Shown: piece after piece, positions 11,412 through 19,479 of the stretch
Layout of the letters: every line of letters begins with the position of its first letter
Numbering within the stretch: the stretch's first letter is position 1
Assembly (NCBI RefSeq): GCF_000159315.1
Contig: NZ_GG669994.1
Coordinates: 175,656 to 213,773, forward strand
DNA: 38,118 nt
Direction: 5' to 3'
Source: Lentilactobacillus hilgardii DSM 20176 = ATCC 8290
Lineage (GTDB): Bacteria; Bacillota; Bacilli; Lactobacillales; Lactobacillaceae
The notes under the pieces: generated by a model
Database searches by the model: none
Told to the model about the DNA's origin: nothing
Seen by the model: the letters and a program-made list of their open reading frames with translations, nothing else
Made by a program: the position numbers and the translations under genes

Positions 11412-11615
11412 TTAGTCGTCAACAACAGTAACGTTGGCAGCTTGTGGGCCACGGTCGCTGTCTTCAACGTCAAGGGTTACATGTTGGCCTTCGTCTAATG
11501 ACTTGAAGCCGTCTTTGTTGATAGCTGAGAAGTGAACAAATACGTCACCATCGTCAGTAGTAATGAAGCCATAACCTTTATCAGCGTTGAACCATTTAAC
11601 AGTACCTTGTTTCAT
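11412..11615 (-). CDS. Cold-shock protein (CspA/CspB family)
   Basis: This is a 67-residue single OB-fold protein. The RNA-binding motifs [10 protein letters not shown] (RNP1-like) and DVFVHFSAI (RNP2-like) and the N-terminus [14 protein letters not shown] are typical. The start was chosen because AAGGAGG sits nine bases upstream; a longer open frame runs further but has no better site. The family binds single-stranded RNA/DNA, melts secondary structure and serves as an RNA chaperone in cold and in growth. The mRNA has a leader of about 130 bases from the promoter at 11752-11780, as is usual for csp genes whose leaders take part in temperature response. Confidence 0.97.
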   Translation of the reverse strand: MKQGTVKWFNADKGYGFITTDDGDVFVHFSAINKDGFKSLDEGQHVTLDVEDSDRGPQAANVTVVDD

Positions 11616-11751
11616 AATATATGAAACCTCCTTGCGCTTTTTGCGCATCATAAATTTTAATGTATCTAGTTGAACTGATTCCAAGGAAGTTATTTCATAA
11701 AACTATAAAACAAGTACCTTTGAAAATCGACTCCTGAAACACATTGACTAT

Positions 11752-11780
11752 AATATACCAATATCGCTGGTATATGTCAA
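11752..11780 (-). promoter_or_regulatory. csp promoter with a palindrome in its spacer
   Basis: On the minus strand TTGACA (11775-11780) and TATATT (11752-11757) are 17 bases apart. The spacer region carries the inverted repeat ATACCA-N7-TGGTAT (about 11755-11773), which could be a repressor site or chance. Confidence 0.75.
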
Positions 11781-11809
11781 CGGATTAACTTGGATTTCGA
11801 CCGGAAACA

Positions 11810-13840
11810 TTACTTACTGATCGTTGCTTCTTTACCGGTAGTAGGGGTGACCTCGATTTGATTATCTTTTGCGTTGACCGTAAAGTTTTTCTCTTCTGGG
11901 TGAGCCAGGAAACTATTAGTTAATTTATCGGTAATTTCCTTAGTGATAACTCTGTGCATTGGACGTGCACCAAGTTCCTTGCTGTATCCCATATTAACCA
12001 GTTGGTTCTTAGCATCATCCGTTATGGTGAAGTGGATACCACGTGATTTGTTTACCAATTGATCCAAGTCATTGAGCATGAGATCAAGAATTTGAAGCAA
12101 ATCAGCCTTTGTTAATGAATTGAATTGAATAATATCATCAATTCGATTCAAAAACTCAAGCTTGAAGTAAGGCTTCAAGCGATCAATGACATCCTTTTTA
12201 TCACTGCTATTTTCTTGACCGGCATTACTGGTCATGATGATCACTGTGTTGCTGAAGTCAACGGTTCGGCCCTGTGCATCGGATAAGCGACCATCATCCA
12301 AGATTTGCAGTAACAGGTTCAAAACATCGGGATGGGCTTTCTCGATTTCGTCGAGCAGGATCAAACTATAAGGATGACGACGGACTTGTTCCGTTAATCG
12401 ACCGCCTTCCTCATAACCCACATAGCCGGGAGCCGAACCGATTAGTTTGGAAGCGCTAATCTTATCCATATATTCAGACATGTCATAACGAAACATGGCT
12501 TTGGTTGTTCCAAATAGTTCTTTGGCAAGCGCCTTTGCTGTTTGAGTCTTACCAACTCCGGTAGGGCCAACAAACAGGAAACTGCCAATTGGCCGATTGC
12601 CCTCTGTAAAGCCAACCCGGCTACGTTTGATGGCTGCCGAGATTGCATCAATTGCTTTGTCCTGACCGATAACCTCTTTCTTGAGATCTTTGTTCAGACT
12701 GTTGAGTTGACTGACCTGGTTTTTATTAACGTCAGTAACAGGGACTCCTGTAATACGTTCAACAACTTTTTTAATAACGTCTGCAGTAACTTCAGGTACT
12801 TCTACTTTAGTGCCATTATCAATGGCTTTGATTTGAGCTTCTACTTTGTCGAGCTTATCGCGAAGCCCGGCAGCTTTTTCGTATTCTTCATTAGAAGAAG
12901 CATTCTTTTTGGACTTTTCAAGCTTTTCAGCCTCTTGCTGCAAAGTCGACTTGTCCTTTGTAATTGATGAGCCCATCGCAACTTTAGCACCGGCTTGATC
13001 GATTAAATCGATAGCCTTATCCGGATTCATTCGATCCTGAATGTAACGGTTACTGAATGACACAGCGGCCTTTAGGGCGTCGTCGGTATAACGAACGTGA
13101 TGGAATCTTTCATACTTTGGCTTTAGTCCCTTAATGATTGTCAGTGTATCTTGTTCGCTTGGTTCGTTAACCATGATTGGCTGGAATCGACGGGCAAGTG
13201 CCTGGTCTTTTTCAATATCACGATATTCGTTACTGGTGGTCGCACCGATGAGTTGAAAGTCGCCACGTGCCAATTTAGGTTTCAGAATGTTTCCGGCATC
13301 CATTTTATCGCCTTCACCGGTTGATCCGGCACCGATGATTTGATGAATTTCATCAATAAACAGGATCACATCTTTATTCTTTGAAACTTCATCAATCAAC
13401 TTTTTCATTCGTTCCTCAAATTGGCCACGAATGCCGGTTCCCTGAACCAGTGAAACAACATCTACAGAGATAATCCGCTTGTTAAGCAGTTTCTCGGAAA
13501 CGTCACCATCAACAATCTTTTGAGCGAGACCCTCAACGACAGCCGTTTTGCCGACGCCGGCTTCACCGATTAATACTGGATTATTCTTGGTTCGCCTGCT
13601 CAAAACTTCTTCCATTTGTTCAATTTCTTTATCCCGACCAATGACGGGGTCAAGCTTGCCATCTTTAGCCATTTTGGTTAAGTCGGTTCCATATTGGTCT
13701 AATAAGGTCGTTTTATTTTGAGGTCTGCGTTCCTGCACTTGAACGGGTTGCTGTCGCATTTGTTGTTGACCCGACATATTTGGTAATTGTTGCTTGAAGA
13801 ACGGGTCGTTAAAAATGTCATCAAAAATATCGTTATTCAT
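11810..13840 (-). CDS. clpL: ATP-dependent Clp family chaperone ClpL
   Basis: The 676-residue protein has two AAA+ modules. D1 has Walker A GEAGVGKT (about residues 92-99) and Walker [10 protein letters not shown]2 has Walker A GPTGVGKT (about 425-432) and Walker [13 protein letters not shown]. The short Asn/Gln-rich N-terminus ([15 protein letters not shown]) and the short middle domain are hallmarks of ClpL, not ClpC or ClpB. The start at 13840 is preferred over an ATG six bases earlier, because GGAGG is seven bases from it and only one from the other. ClpL is a stress disaggregase of lactic acid bacteria linked to heat and acid tolerance, working without ClpP. The upstream region holds a promoter, a leader hairpin and a CIRCE element. 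I saw no clear CtsR box. Confidence 0.95.
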   Translation of the reverse strand: MNNDIFDDIFNDPFFKQQLPNMSGQQQMRQQPVQVQERRPQNKTTLLDQYGTDLTKMAKDGKLDPVIGRDKEIEQMEEVLSRRTKNNPVLIGEAGVGKTAVVEGLAQKIVDGDVSEKLLNKRIISVDVVSLVQGTGIRGQFEERMKKLIDEVSKNKDVILFIDEIHQIIGAGSTGEGDKMDAGNILKPKLARGDFQLIGATTSNEYRDIEKDQALARRFQPIMVNEPSEQDTLTIIKGLKPKYERFHHVRYTDDALKAAVSFSNRYIQDRMNPDKAIDLIDQAGAKVAMGSSITKDKSTLQQEAEKLEKSKKNASSNEEYEKAAGLRDKLDKVEAQIKAIDNGTKVEVPEVTADVIKKVVERITGVPVTDVNKNQVSQLNSLNKDLKKEVIGQDKAIDAISAAIKRSRVGFTEGNRPIGSFLFVGPTGVGKTQTAKALAKELFGTTKAMFRYDMSEYMDKISASKLIGSAPGYVGYEEGGRLTEQVRRHPYSLILLDEIEKAHPDVLNLLLQILDDGRLSDAQGRTVDFSNTVIIMTSNAGQENSSDKKDVIDRLKPYFKLEFLNRIDDIIQFNSLTKADLLQILDLMLNDLDQLVNKSRGIHFTITDDAKNQLVNMGYSKELGARPMHRVITKEITDKLTNSFLAHPEEKNFTVNAKDNQIEVTPTTGKEATISK

Positions 13841-13880
13841 ATGCATGCCTCCGATTATTTACTATTTAGTTTTCTAATTG

Positions 13881-13954
13881 AGTTGTTCGCTTATGAGAAT
13901 ATCTGTTCCCCTTACGAACAACTATATAATATCATGAAATTGTTATCAGTACAA
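13881..13954 (-). promoter_or_regulatory. clpL promoter and 5'-leader hairpin
   Basis: On the minus strand TTGTAC (13949-13954) and TATTAT (13926-13931) are 17 bases apart, placing the start near 13919. The leader then opens with a perfect 9-bp inverted repeat, AGTTGTTCG / CGAACAACT (13881-13889 with 13915-13923), about 40 bases before the start codon. A hairpin at the very 5' end of the mRNA could stabilise it or respond to temperature; that is inference. Confidence 0.7.
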
Positions 13955-13980
13955 GAATTTGCTTGATTAATTTTTGATAT

Positions 13981-14004
13981 AGAATGCCTACATATAGGCA
14001 TTCT
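13981..14004. repeat. 9-bp inverted repeat upstream of the clpL promoter
   Basis: AGAATGCCT and AGGCATTCT form a perfect inverted repeat with a six-base gap, lying between the CIRCE element and the clpL -35 box. It could be an activator or repressor site. I cannot match it to a known regulator. Confidence 0.6.
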
Positions 14005-14035
14005 TAACACATATACCAAAAAATAAAATAAAAAA

Positions 14036-14062
14036 TTAGCACTTCACATCTGTGAGTGCTAA
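14036..14062. promoter_or_regulatory. CIRCE element (HrcA operator)
   Basis: The sequence is TTAGCACTT-N9-GAGTGCTAA, against the family consensus TTAGCACTC-N9-GAGTGCTAA (one mismatch). HrcA binds CIRCE to repress heat-shock genes. The element lies about 195 bases upstream of clpL and about 80 bases before the inferred -35 box, further away than usual. On the minus strand the palindrome is followed by a long T-rich run, so its RNA form can also act as the terminator of osmC. Confidence 0.9.
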
Positions 14063-14094
14063 CGTTTTTTTGTAATCTTGCTGTTAACTTTTTC

Positions 14095-14514
14095 TTAATT
14101 GATATCAAATGTAAACTCGACTGCATCTTTTAATGTGTTATGAACCGTGCATAAATGGATGGTATCTTCGATGAATTTTCGATTTTCTTCCTGATTCAGG
14201 TTCGTTTCGCAAGTTAATTTAACGTTAATTTTTGAAACCCGGGATGATTTATCCGCAAATCGTTCGGTTTCGCCGGTCACAAGAACATCGAATTTTTTGA
14301 TTTTAATGGTTGATTTCGGTCTATTGACCAGTGAAGCAGCACTGGCACCAAGACAGGCACCAACGGCTCCTAATAAATATTGAACCGGATTTGGACCGGC
14401 ATCCGTACCGCGGAAAATAGTGGGTTCATCCGCGATAAATTGGTGATCGCCAGCTTGATTCATCGTCTGTGCACCAATGTTACGGTAAGTTGTGTGAATT
14501 GTATAAGTTGCCAT
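14095..14514 (-). CDS. OsmC/Ohr-family peroxide-detoxification-like protein
   Basis: This 139-residue protein starts at MATYTIHTTYRN, behind AAAGGGGA. It has the OsmC-like region GPNPVQYLLGAVGACLGASA with the first conserved Cys, and the second in IHLCTVHNTLKD. Two such cysteines reduce organic hydroperoxides in OsmC/Ohr proteins. The second motif here (LCTVHNTL) matches the YhfA-like OsmC branch more than Ohr, so peroxidase activity is likely but not certain. It is divergent from the flavodoxin-fold gene at 14595, with 80 bases between the start codons. The CIRCE palindrome lies just past its stop. Confidence 0.9.
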   Translation of the reverse strand: MATYTIHTTYRNIGAQTMNQAGDHQFIADEPTIFRGTDAGPNPVQYLLGAVGACLGASAASLVNRPKSTIKIKKFDVLVTGETERFADKSSRVSKINVKLTCETNLNQEENRKFIEDTIHLCTVHNTLKDAVEFTFDIN

Positions 14515-14594
14515 TTTAAAATCCCCTTTGTTAGTCCTACTGATATAGCATACAATAGCAGGTAACAATACGAATGGAAAGTAAGGTGATCACA

Positions 14595-15290
14595 ATGAAA
14601 ACGTTGGTTTTAGTTTCACATCCAAAAGCTACAGCATCCGCTACCCAGACTTTTTTGAAAACCAGTGCTGATTATTTGGATGATGTCACATGGCGCTCTA
14701 TTGATGACTTGTATTCCGCAACCCAAATAAATATTGTTGATGAACAAAAACGATTGCGGGCATTTGACCGGATTATTTTTCAATTTCCGATGTATTGGTA
14801 CACGTCACCAGCGAGCTTAAAACAATACATGGATGACGTGTTTACCAGAAAGTTTATTGTCGCCAAACACTGGCTTAAAAATAAGGAATTGGGTCTCGTG
14901 ATCACGCTGGGCGATTCACTGGCGGATTTTCAGGCCGGGGGTCGGGAACAATTCACGATTTCCGAGCTTATGAAGCCGTTTGAGGCATTTGCCAATAAGG
15001 CGGGGATGGTTTACTTGAAGTCATTTATAATCGATCAATTCGGCTATCTGGACGTTTTAAAGAAGCAAGAATTATTGGTTAGCTATCTTCAATATTTGAG
15101 CGCGCCAATGCCATTAAGCCTTGAAAAACGTGAGAAGTGGCTGATCACTCGTCTTAAACAACTGGAGGCCGGGAAAACGGCACAACAAAGGGAGTTGCTT
15201 GATTTAATTATTGATTCGATTGATAGTCGTCAGGATCAAATTGATGATTTGAAGTTAAACATAAAAATGATTCGGGATCAGGAGGAATAG
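14595..15290 (+). CDS. Flavodoxin-fold NAD(P)H oxidoreductase (quinone reductase / general stress family)
   Basis: The 231-residue product begins with TLVLVSHPKATASATQTFL, the FMN-phosphate loop of the NQO1/KefF/YwrO family, and has FQFPMYWYTSPASLKQYMDDVF, the usual cofactor and active-site stretch. The start MKTLVLVSHP is chosen over an ATG 21 bases upstream because AAGGTGAT precedes it. Members reduce quinones or flavins with NAD(P)H. It is longer than the usual 175-190 residues because of a C-terminal helical extension (LLDLIIDSIDSRQDQIDDLK). That extension resembles the 59-residue protein encoded immediately downstream, which is translationally coupled to it. Confidence 0.88.
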   Translation: MKTLVLVSHPKATASATQTFLKTSADYLDDVTWRSIDDLYSATQINIVDEQKRLRAFDRIIFQFPMYWYTSPASLKQYMDDVFTRKFIVAKHWLKNKELGLVITLGDSLADFQAGGREQFTISELMKPFEAFANKAGMVYLKSFIIDQFGYLDVLKKQELLVSYLQYLSAPMPLSLEKREKWLITRLKQLEAGKTAQQRELLDLIIDSIDSRQDQIDDLKLNIKMIRDQEE

Positions 15291-15292
15291 TA

Positions 15293-15472
15293 ATGGGCGA
15301 TACGCAGGATTGGGGGGTTCAACAGCTTGCCGAGATAGCAGAGAATGAACAGTCTTTCATTAATCGATCAATTTTGAAAGCGGCTCAGGATCTGATTATT
15401 GAACAAACCAAACGAATTGATCAGGGGCAGCAGGAAATTGACGGACGAATTTGGAGCCCGGATAAATGGTAG
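15293..15472 (+). CDS. Small helical protein coupled to the oxidoreductase, function unknown
   Basis: This 59-residue frame starts three bases after the oxidoreductase stop. Its GGAGG site lies within the last codons of that gene, so the two are translated together. The sequence is acidic and helical (SILKAAQDLIIEQTKRIDQG) and probably forms a coiled coil. It resembles the C-terminal extension of the oxidoreductase (DLIIDSIDSRQDQIDD against DLIIEQTKRIDQGQQEID), which suggests duplication of that tail or a partner protein that pairs with it. I do not recognise a named family. Confidence 0.75.
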   Translation: MGDTQDWGVQQLAEIAENEQSFINRSILKAAQDLIIEQTKRIDQGQQEIDGRIWSPDKW

Positions 15473-15493
15473 GACTACGGGGTAAGTGTTTCA

Positions 15494-16264
15494 ATGATTG
15501 CCATTGTATTGTTATTCAGTATGGTTTTTGCCACAGTCGTCAAAGCCGATGGCAGTCAGGGCGCAACGTATCAATTTTACAAGGCCAATCAGACATTTCA
15601 GATAAAGATGTACGGGACAAATCAACCTGTCACGATTAAAAAGGGTACCGTTGTGAAAGCGATGAAGTATACAGAAGTCCAAAACGTTCTTCCAAAATCC
15701 GATGCTGGAAAAAGTATGGCCCAAATTAATTTCAAACTGCTAAGTTATAAGGCGAGGCAGGCGTGGCCTAAGCCACATCCGGGCGGTAATTGGACGAGAA
15801 GCGCGTTAAAACCCGAAGGTGATTATCTCACGCAGGTTTCGATGCCGAAGGGCCTACTTGTAAACGATAATCTGAGTATGGAAGAGGATTATGGGATTTT
15901 AAGTCGTTCTTATCATTTTGGTAAAGAAGATCGGGTTGTTGCAACGACTGACGGTTATCTGGAGTATTATGCCCGGGATTACAAGAATGATCACTTTGTA
16001 TCCAAGCCGACTTCCTATGCCAAAATTAATAAAATCAGTATAGTTGGCAATAAAAAATATTTTTATTACCGCCATCATATTAAAGGCTTATTGGATAAGA
16101 AGGTTCATCAATCCGGTCAGCAAAAATATCGCTTAACGGAAATTAACTTAAAGAGAGATGTTAAGTACAGCCCAGCTGATTCTGACGGAGAAACATTTGT
16201 GTATAGTGCCTATAAATTAGGCAATCGAAAATATTATACAAGCGCCGGCAGTTTAGGCGGTTAA
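15494..16264 (+). CDS. Secreted protein of unknown function, paralogue of the convergent gene
   Basis: The 256-residue product has a hydrophobic N-terminus (MIAIVLLFSMVFATVVKADG) that looks like a signal peptide cut after VKA. The mature part is basic and aromatic-rich. Its C-terminal third (TTDGYLEYYARDY, YFYYRHHIKGLLDKK, QQKYRLTEINLK) matches the C-terminal third of the protein at 16397-17494 (TTDGYVEYYAHP, TIYYANHLDGFNDQ, DQQYKLTIENQK). No catalytic motif or wall anchor is seen. It starts 21 bases past the 59-residue gene. The ribosome site is weak (ACGGGGT about 11 bases upstream), and a GTG at 15485 is an alternative start. Confidence 0.75.
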   Translation: MIAIVLLFSMVFATVVKADGSQGATYQFYKANQTFQIKMYGTNQPVTIKKGTVVKAMKYTEVQNVLPKSDAGKSMAQINFKLLSYKARQAWPKPHPGGNWTRSALKPEGDYLTQVSMPKGLLVNDNLSMEEDYGILSRSYHFGKEDRVVATTDGYLEYYARDYKNDHFVSKPTSYAKINKISIVGNKKYFYYRHHIKGLLDKKVHQSGQQKYRLTEINLKRDVKYSPADSDGETFVYSAYKLGNRKYYTSAGSLGG

Positions 16265-16289
16265 GCCGGTTAAATGAAGAAACCGCTAT

Positions 16290-16347
16290 AAAAAAGTGCT
16301 CCACGATTAGTAGGCTTGTCTGCCTAACAATTGTGGAACACTTTTTT
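16290..16347. terminator. Bidirectional terminator between the paralogous secreted-protein genes
   Basis: AAAAAAGTG-C-TCCAC pairs with GTGGA-A-CACTTTTTT apart from one C/A mismatch. An inner TTAGTAGGC / GCCTAA helix sits inside, and T-runs occur on both strands. Confidence 0.85.
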
Positions 16348-16396
16348 GTTAATCAAACCCGTTTGTAAATGATGATTGATAACGAGTAATACTCGG

Positions 16397-17494
16397 TTAA
16401 TCGTCTGTATAATCCAGGCTGTGGAATGGCCGGCCACCTATCAGAAATTGACCATATGACGTCGTTGAGAAGATGGTGCCGTTAGCATCCCGTTTGTTAA
16501 CAGTGACAACCTTTTTTTGATTTTCAATCGTAAGTTTATATTGCTGATCGGTGTTACTGCCAGTTCTTTGATCATTAAAACCATCTAAGTGATTTGCATA
16601 GTAAATTGTGGTCTGGTTTCCCGATGTTTCGTAATGGGTAATCTTTTCAGAGGCTGTTGGATTATCGTTACTGGAAAGATATGAATTTTGGAACGTTGGA
16701 TGCGCATAGTATTCAACGTAACCGTCAGTCGTTAATCGGAGAATGGGAAGCACCTGATCCCAGTACTCGGAAGTTTTACCGGGATAAAGGTCGGTCCGCC
16801 AATTTGGAGAAGTTTTGGCATCATTGTCCCGCTGAGGTGCAGGGATAATGTATGCGGGTTCCGAAACAGGCGTCAGGTAGTTTGGTGCCTGTGGATTTAA
16901 ATCTTTGTTGGCATAGAGCAGATCGGAAGTTATATAAAGCATAAAATTCAGTTTTGACCGGGTTTGATGGCTTAAACCATCCAATGAAATGTTAAGCCAT
17001 GTTTTTTGCTTGCTGACGTAAGTTGCAGCTCTGAAGATGGTACCCTTGGGCAAAGAACCCGAAACGACTTTGTTATGATAAGTCCGACCGGTTAATTGAA
17101 GGGCTCGTGTGAGCTTGTAGTAGCCAACTCGGGCGTGGCCACTATAATTTGGGCCGTATCCCTTGGCTAATTGACTGAGGCGTACGTAGCCCTGCCAAAA
17201 CCTGTAATGGCCGCCTAACACTAATTTGTAGTATACCCGGTTAGAAGATCCGTGTTTTAGAATGACACTTTTTGCACGATACCATTGAGAACGTGGATGG
17301 TTCTTTAAATTTAAAATTTTTTTGGAGTGGCTTGCATTCCACATATAGACGTTTCCCGATCCTTTAACATAAAAAGGCACTCGGGTTGAGTAAGTCTCGA
17401 TCTTAACTATCTTGTAGGATGACTTTGCGTTGGCAGTTGCCGGTGACGTCATTGTATAAGCAGCCGCACTGCAAAAAAATAAGATGGAAAACAA
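16397..17494 (-). CDS. Secreted protein of unknown function, SH3-like/aromatic-rich; start uncertain
   Basis: The frame encodes up to 365 residues and begins inside a signal-peptide-like stretch (LLFSILFFCSAAAYTMTSPATANAKS). The only usable codon is a TTG at 17494 with no ribosome site. Upstream in frame are Lys-Arg codons of a typical signal-peptide n-region and then a stop. An ATG just before them is one base out of frame, so the 5' end may have been damaged by an indel. The mature part holds repeated basic, aromatic beta-strand-like segments (YYKLVLGGHYRFWQGYVRLSQL), and its C-terminus matches the convergent paralogue at 15494-16264. It lies 39 bases past thiD on the same strand. No enzymatic motif was found. 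Confidence 0.6.
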   Translation of the reverse strand: MFSILFFCSAAAYTMTSPATANAKSSYKIVKIETYSTRVPFYVKGSGNVYMWNASHSKKILNLKNHPRSQWYRAKSVILKHGSSNRVYYKLVLGGHYRFWQGYVRLSQLAKGYGPNYSGHARVGYYKLTRALQLTGRTYHNKVVSGSLPKGTIFRAATYVSKQKTWLNISLDGLSHQTRSKLNFMLYITSDLLYANKDLNPQAPNYLTPVSEPAYIIPAPQRDNDAKTSPNWRTDLYPGKTSEYWDQVLPILRLTTDGYVEYYAHPTFQNSYLSSNDNPTASEKITHYETSGNQTTIYYANHLDGFNDQRTGSNTDQQYKLTIENQKKVVTVNKRDANGTIFSTTSYGQFLIGGRPFHSLDYTDD

Positions 17495-17533
17495 TAAGTT
17501 AATTGATCGTTTTAGTATAAGTCATTTAAATGA

Positions 17534-18346
17534 TTACAGTTCGTCCGCCGGTGCCCAATGGTTAATCGGACCAAATTTGTGACCGACTTGAATCTCACTT
17601 TTAATAGCTGCATCGACAAACTTTTTAGCCACCCGGCAGGCATCCTCAACGGAATTGCCCTTTGCCAGCTCAGCAGCGATACAAGCTGAAAGGCTGTCAC
17701 CGGTACCGTTTTTACGATCGGTATCAAAGAAATCGCCGGTTAGCCAAAAACTTTTGCCTGATTCAAGCAAAATATAATCAGACACTTTGGTTTGATTGGG
17801 ATCGTGGTGACTACCCTTTAAAACAATATTTTTTGCGCCCAGTGCTTTTAATTTACGGGCAGCGGTTTCCATATCAACACTTGTTTCAATGTCCATTTCA
17901 GCTAATTTCTGTGCTTCAAAAAAGTTGGGTGTAATGACTGTTGCCATTGGAATCAATTCGTCTCGAAGTGTTTGGTAGGCACTTTGTTCCAACAACATGT
18001 TACCATGTTTGGTTGTGATTACCGGGTCAACCACCAGAGGACCAAAATCGTATTTTTTATAATTTTTGATGACCGTTCGAATCAAGTCGGAATCGGAGAG
18101 CATGCCGGTTTTACTTGCTCGAATATGATAATCGTCGGCGAGGTCTTTAAATTCCTGATCAATAAACGTTGTTGGTAAATTCACTGAATCGTGGATGCCA
18201 TAACTATTACCGGCAACACAGGCTGTTAAGACAGACGTTCCATATACATGACGTCTGAAGAATGTATGCAAATCTGCCTGCATTCCGGCACTGCCGTCAC
18301 TGTCCGAACCCGCAATTGTTAGTGCTTGTGGAAATTCATTTGCCAA
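17534..18346 (-). CDS. thiD: Hydroxymethylpyrimidine/pyridoxal (phosphate) kinase, ThiD/PdxK family
   Basis: The 270-residue ribokinase-fold enzyme has the N-terminal family signature AGSDSDGSAGMQADLHTF and the C-terminal ATP-site motif NGTGDSLSACIAAELA with the catalytic Asp. It phosphorylates HMP or HMP-P in thiamine synthesis; in lactobacilli close relatives often act as pyridoxal/pyridoxamine kinases for salvage. With no thi genes nearby, salvage is as likely. The start is taken as the TTG at 18346, behind AGGGTGAT. A GTG nine bases earlier would overlap that site. Confidence 0.88.
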   Translation of the reverse strand: MANEFPQALTIAGSDSDGSAGMQADLHTFFRRHVYGTSVLTACVAGNSYGIHDSVNLPTTFIDQEFKDLADDYHIRASKTGMLSDSDLIRTVIKNYKKYDFGPLVVDPVITTKHGNMLLEQSAYQTLRDELIPMATVITPNFFEAQKLAEMDIETSVDMETAARKLKALGAKNIVLKGSHHDPNQTKVSDYILLESGKSFWLTGDFFDTDRKNGTGDSLSACIAAELAKGNSVEDACRVAKKFVDAAIKSEIQVGHKFGPINHWAPADEL

Positions 18347-18429
18347 AATAATCACCCTATCTCAAATCCTTATTTGTTACTTCAAAGATACCACAAATGC
18401 TGAATAATCGGGAAAATCTGATAATTGAT

Positions 18430-18459
18430 TTGCGTTTAAACGGTCATTTGTATTATAAT
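18430..18459 (+). promoter_or_regulatory. Promoter of the 40-residue basic protein gene
   Basis: TTGCGT (18430-18435) and a consensus TATAAT (18454-18459) are 18 bases apart. Transcription would start near 18466, leaving a 48-base leader with AAGGAGAG before the ATG at 18515. Confidence 0.7.
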
Positions 18460-18514
18460 AATTTAGTCTATTGGAATTTTATAATTTGGAAAAAATATTA
18501 AGGAGAGTTTTACT

Positions 18515-18637
18515 ATGCGTATTTGTCATCCAAACGGCGTTCAGGGCCGTCGACCAATCAGCCGCAAGAAAGATATCAAGCGGAACAAAGCATTAGCAGA
18601 TCTTCAACACTTCTTGAAGCAAAAGCCTGCTAAGTAA
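18515..18637 (+). CDS. 40-residue strongly basic protein, function unknown
   Basis: The reading frame MRICHPNGVQGRRPISRKKD... has 13 Lys/Arg in 40 residues and one Cys. It begins seven bases after AAGGAGAG, and it has its own consensus promoter and a strong terminator. That complete transcription unit argues that the small gene is real. The composition is like a small ribosomal or nucleic-acid-binding protein, but it is not L34 or L36 by sequence and I do not recognise the family. Confidence 0.8.
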   Translation: MRICHPNGVQGRRPISRKKDIKRNKALADLQHFLKQKPAK

Positions 18638-18643
18638 TGCAAC

Positions 18644-18690
18644 AAAAGCACCGGGATAAACTGAAAAGTTATTCCCGGCGCTTTTATTTT
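18644..18690 (+). terminator. Terminator of the 40-residue protein gene
   Basis: AAAAGC-A-CCGGGA pairs with TCCCGG-C-GCTTTT around an A-rich loop, followed by ATTTTTT. It starts seven bases past the stop codon. Confidence 0.9.
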
Positions 18691-18770
18691 TTGGACTAAA
18701 GTAATTGCAATCTCTCAAACAAATTCTTATGATATCAAGGTATCAATATTTAGAACGTGAGGTAAGAGGG

Positions 18771-19424
18771 ATGGCAGAAAAAGAAATTGGTGTATACGAA
18801 CGTTTACTGAGCGGCGCTTTGCTGGCGATGGCGGCCGGTGCGCTGGATGCTTATACGTATTTAGAAGATGGCGGTGTGTTTGCCGGGCTTCAAACGGGAA
18901 ACCTGATCTTAACCGGCCTACGCGTTGGGCAGGGAGACTATGGCGAAATAACCCAGGGAATTGTCTCTTTGATCATGTTTGCGGTTGGTGTTGCTATTAT
19001 TCGGGTCATTCAATATCATTATCCCAGCGAGCTGGCACTTAGGAGAAAAGTGGTTACACTCTCATACGAAATTATTCTCTTTGTCCTGGTCAGTTTTCTG
19101 GCGGGCCGGGTTTCGATTCTGTTGACAACTGGATTACTAGCGATGGCAGCGGCAGCTCAGCTCCAGGAATTTCGGACTATGAAGAATGGTCCGTTCACAT
19201 CGCTCATGATGACCGGAAACGTCCGAACACTGTCGGAAAATGTTTTGGATTTTGTTGCTCAGGGCGATAAAAAAGCGCTTCGAAAAGCCGGCGATATTGT
19301 GACGATTATCGGATCCTTCTTTATCGGCGCACTGTTGAGTGGCTATTTGGTTCAGGATTTTCAGGGACAGACAATTTTACTTTCAGCGGTTATTCTATTA
19401 GTGGTTATAGTGGTTGGAAAATAA
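18771..19424 (+). CDS. YoaK/DUF1275 family membrane protein
   Basis: The 217-residue protein has about six hydrophobic segments. The family signature is near the N-terminus: GALLAMAAGALDAYTYLEDGGVFAGLQTGNLILTG, with the conserved GxxDA and QTGN motifs. A second motif, GPFTSLMMTGNVRTL, follows in the second half. The ATG at 18771 is chosen for GAGG eight bases upstream. YoaK-like proteins are widespread polytopic membrane proteins, suspected transporters with no settled substrate. It is flanked by terminators and seems to be a single-gene unit. Confidence 0.9.
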   Translation: MAEKEIGVYERLLSGALLAMAAGALDAYTYLEDGGVFAGLQTGNLILTGLRVGQGDYGEITQGIVSLIMFAVGVAIIRVIQYHYPSELALRRKVVTLSYEIILFVLVSFLAGRVSILLTTGLLAMAAAAQLQEFRTMKNGPFTSLMMTGNVRTLSENVLDFVAQGDKKALRKAGDIVTIIGSFFIGALLSGYLVQDFQGQTILLSAVILLVVIVVGK

Positions 19425-19438
19425 ATGAGTTAGTAAAA

Positions 19439-19466
19439 AGGCCGGCAAAATTATCTTTGTCGGCCT
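19439..19466. terminator. Bidirectional terminator between yoaK-like gene and ktrA
   Basis: An 11-bp stem (AGGCCGGCAAA with TTTGTCGGCCT, one G-U pair) closes a six-base loop. The T-tract is stronger on the minus strand, so it mainly terminates the ktrBA transcript. Confidence 0.85.
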
Positions 19467-19479
19467 CCTTTGTATTTGC

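Noticed and set aside
12542-12967. 141-residue plus-strand frame inside clpL
   Set aside because: It is antisense to well-conserved AAA+ coding sequence, with no ribosome site or promoter.
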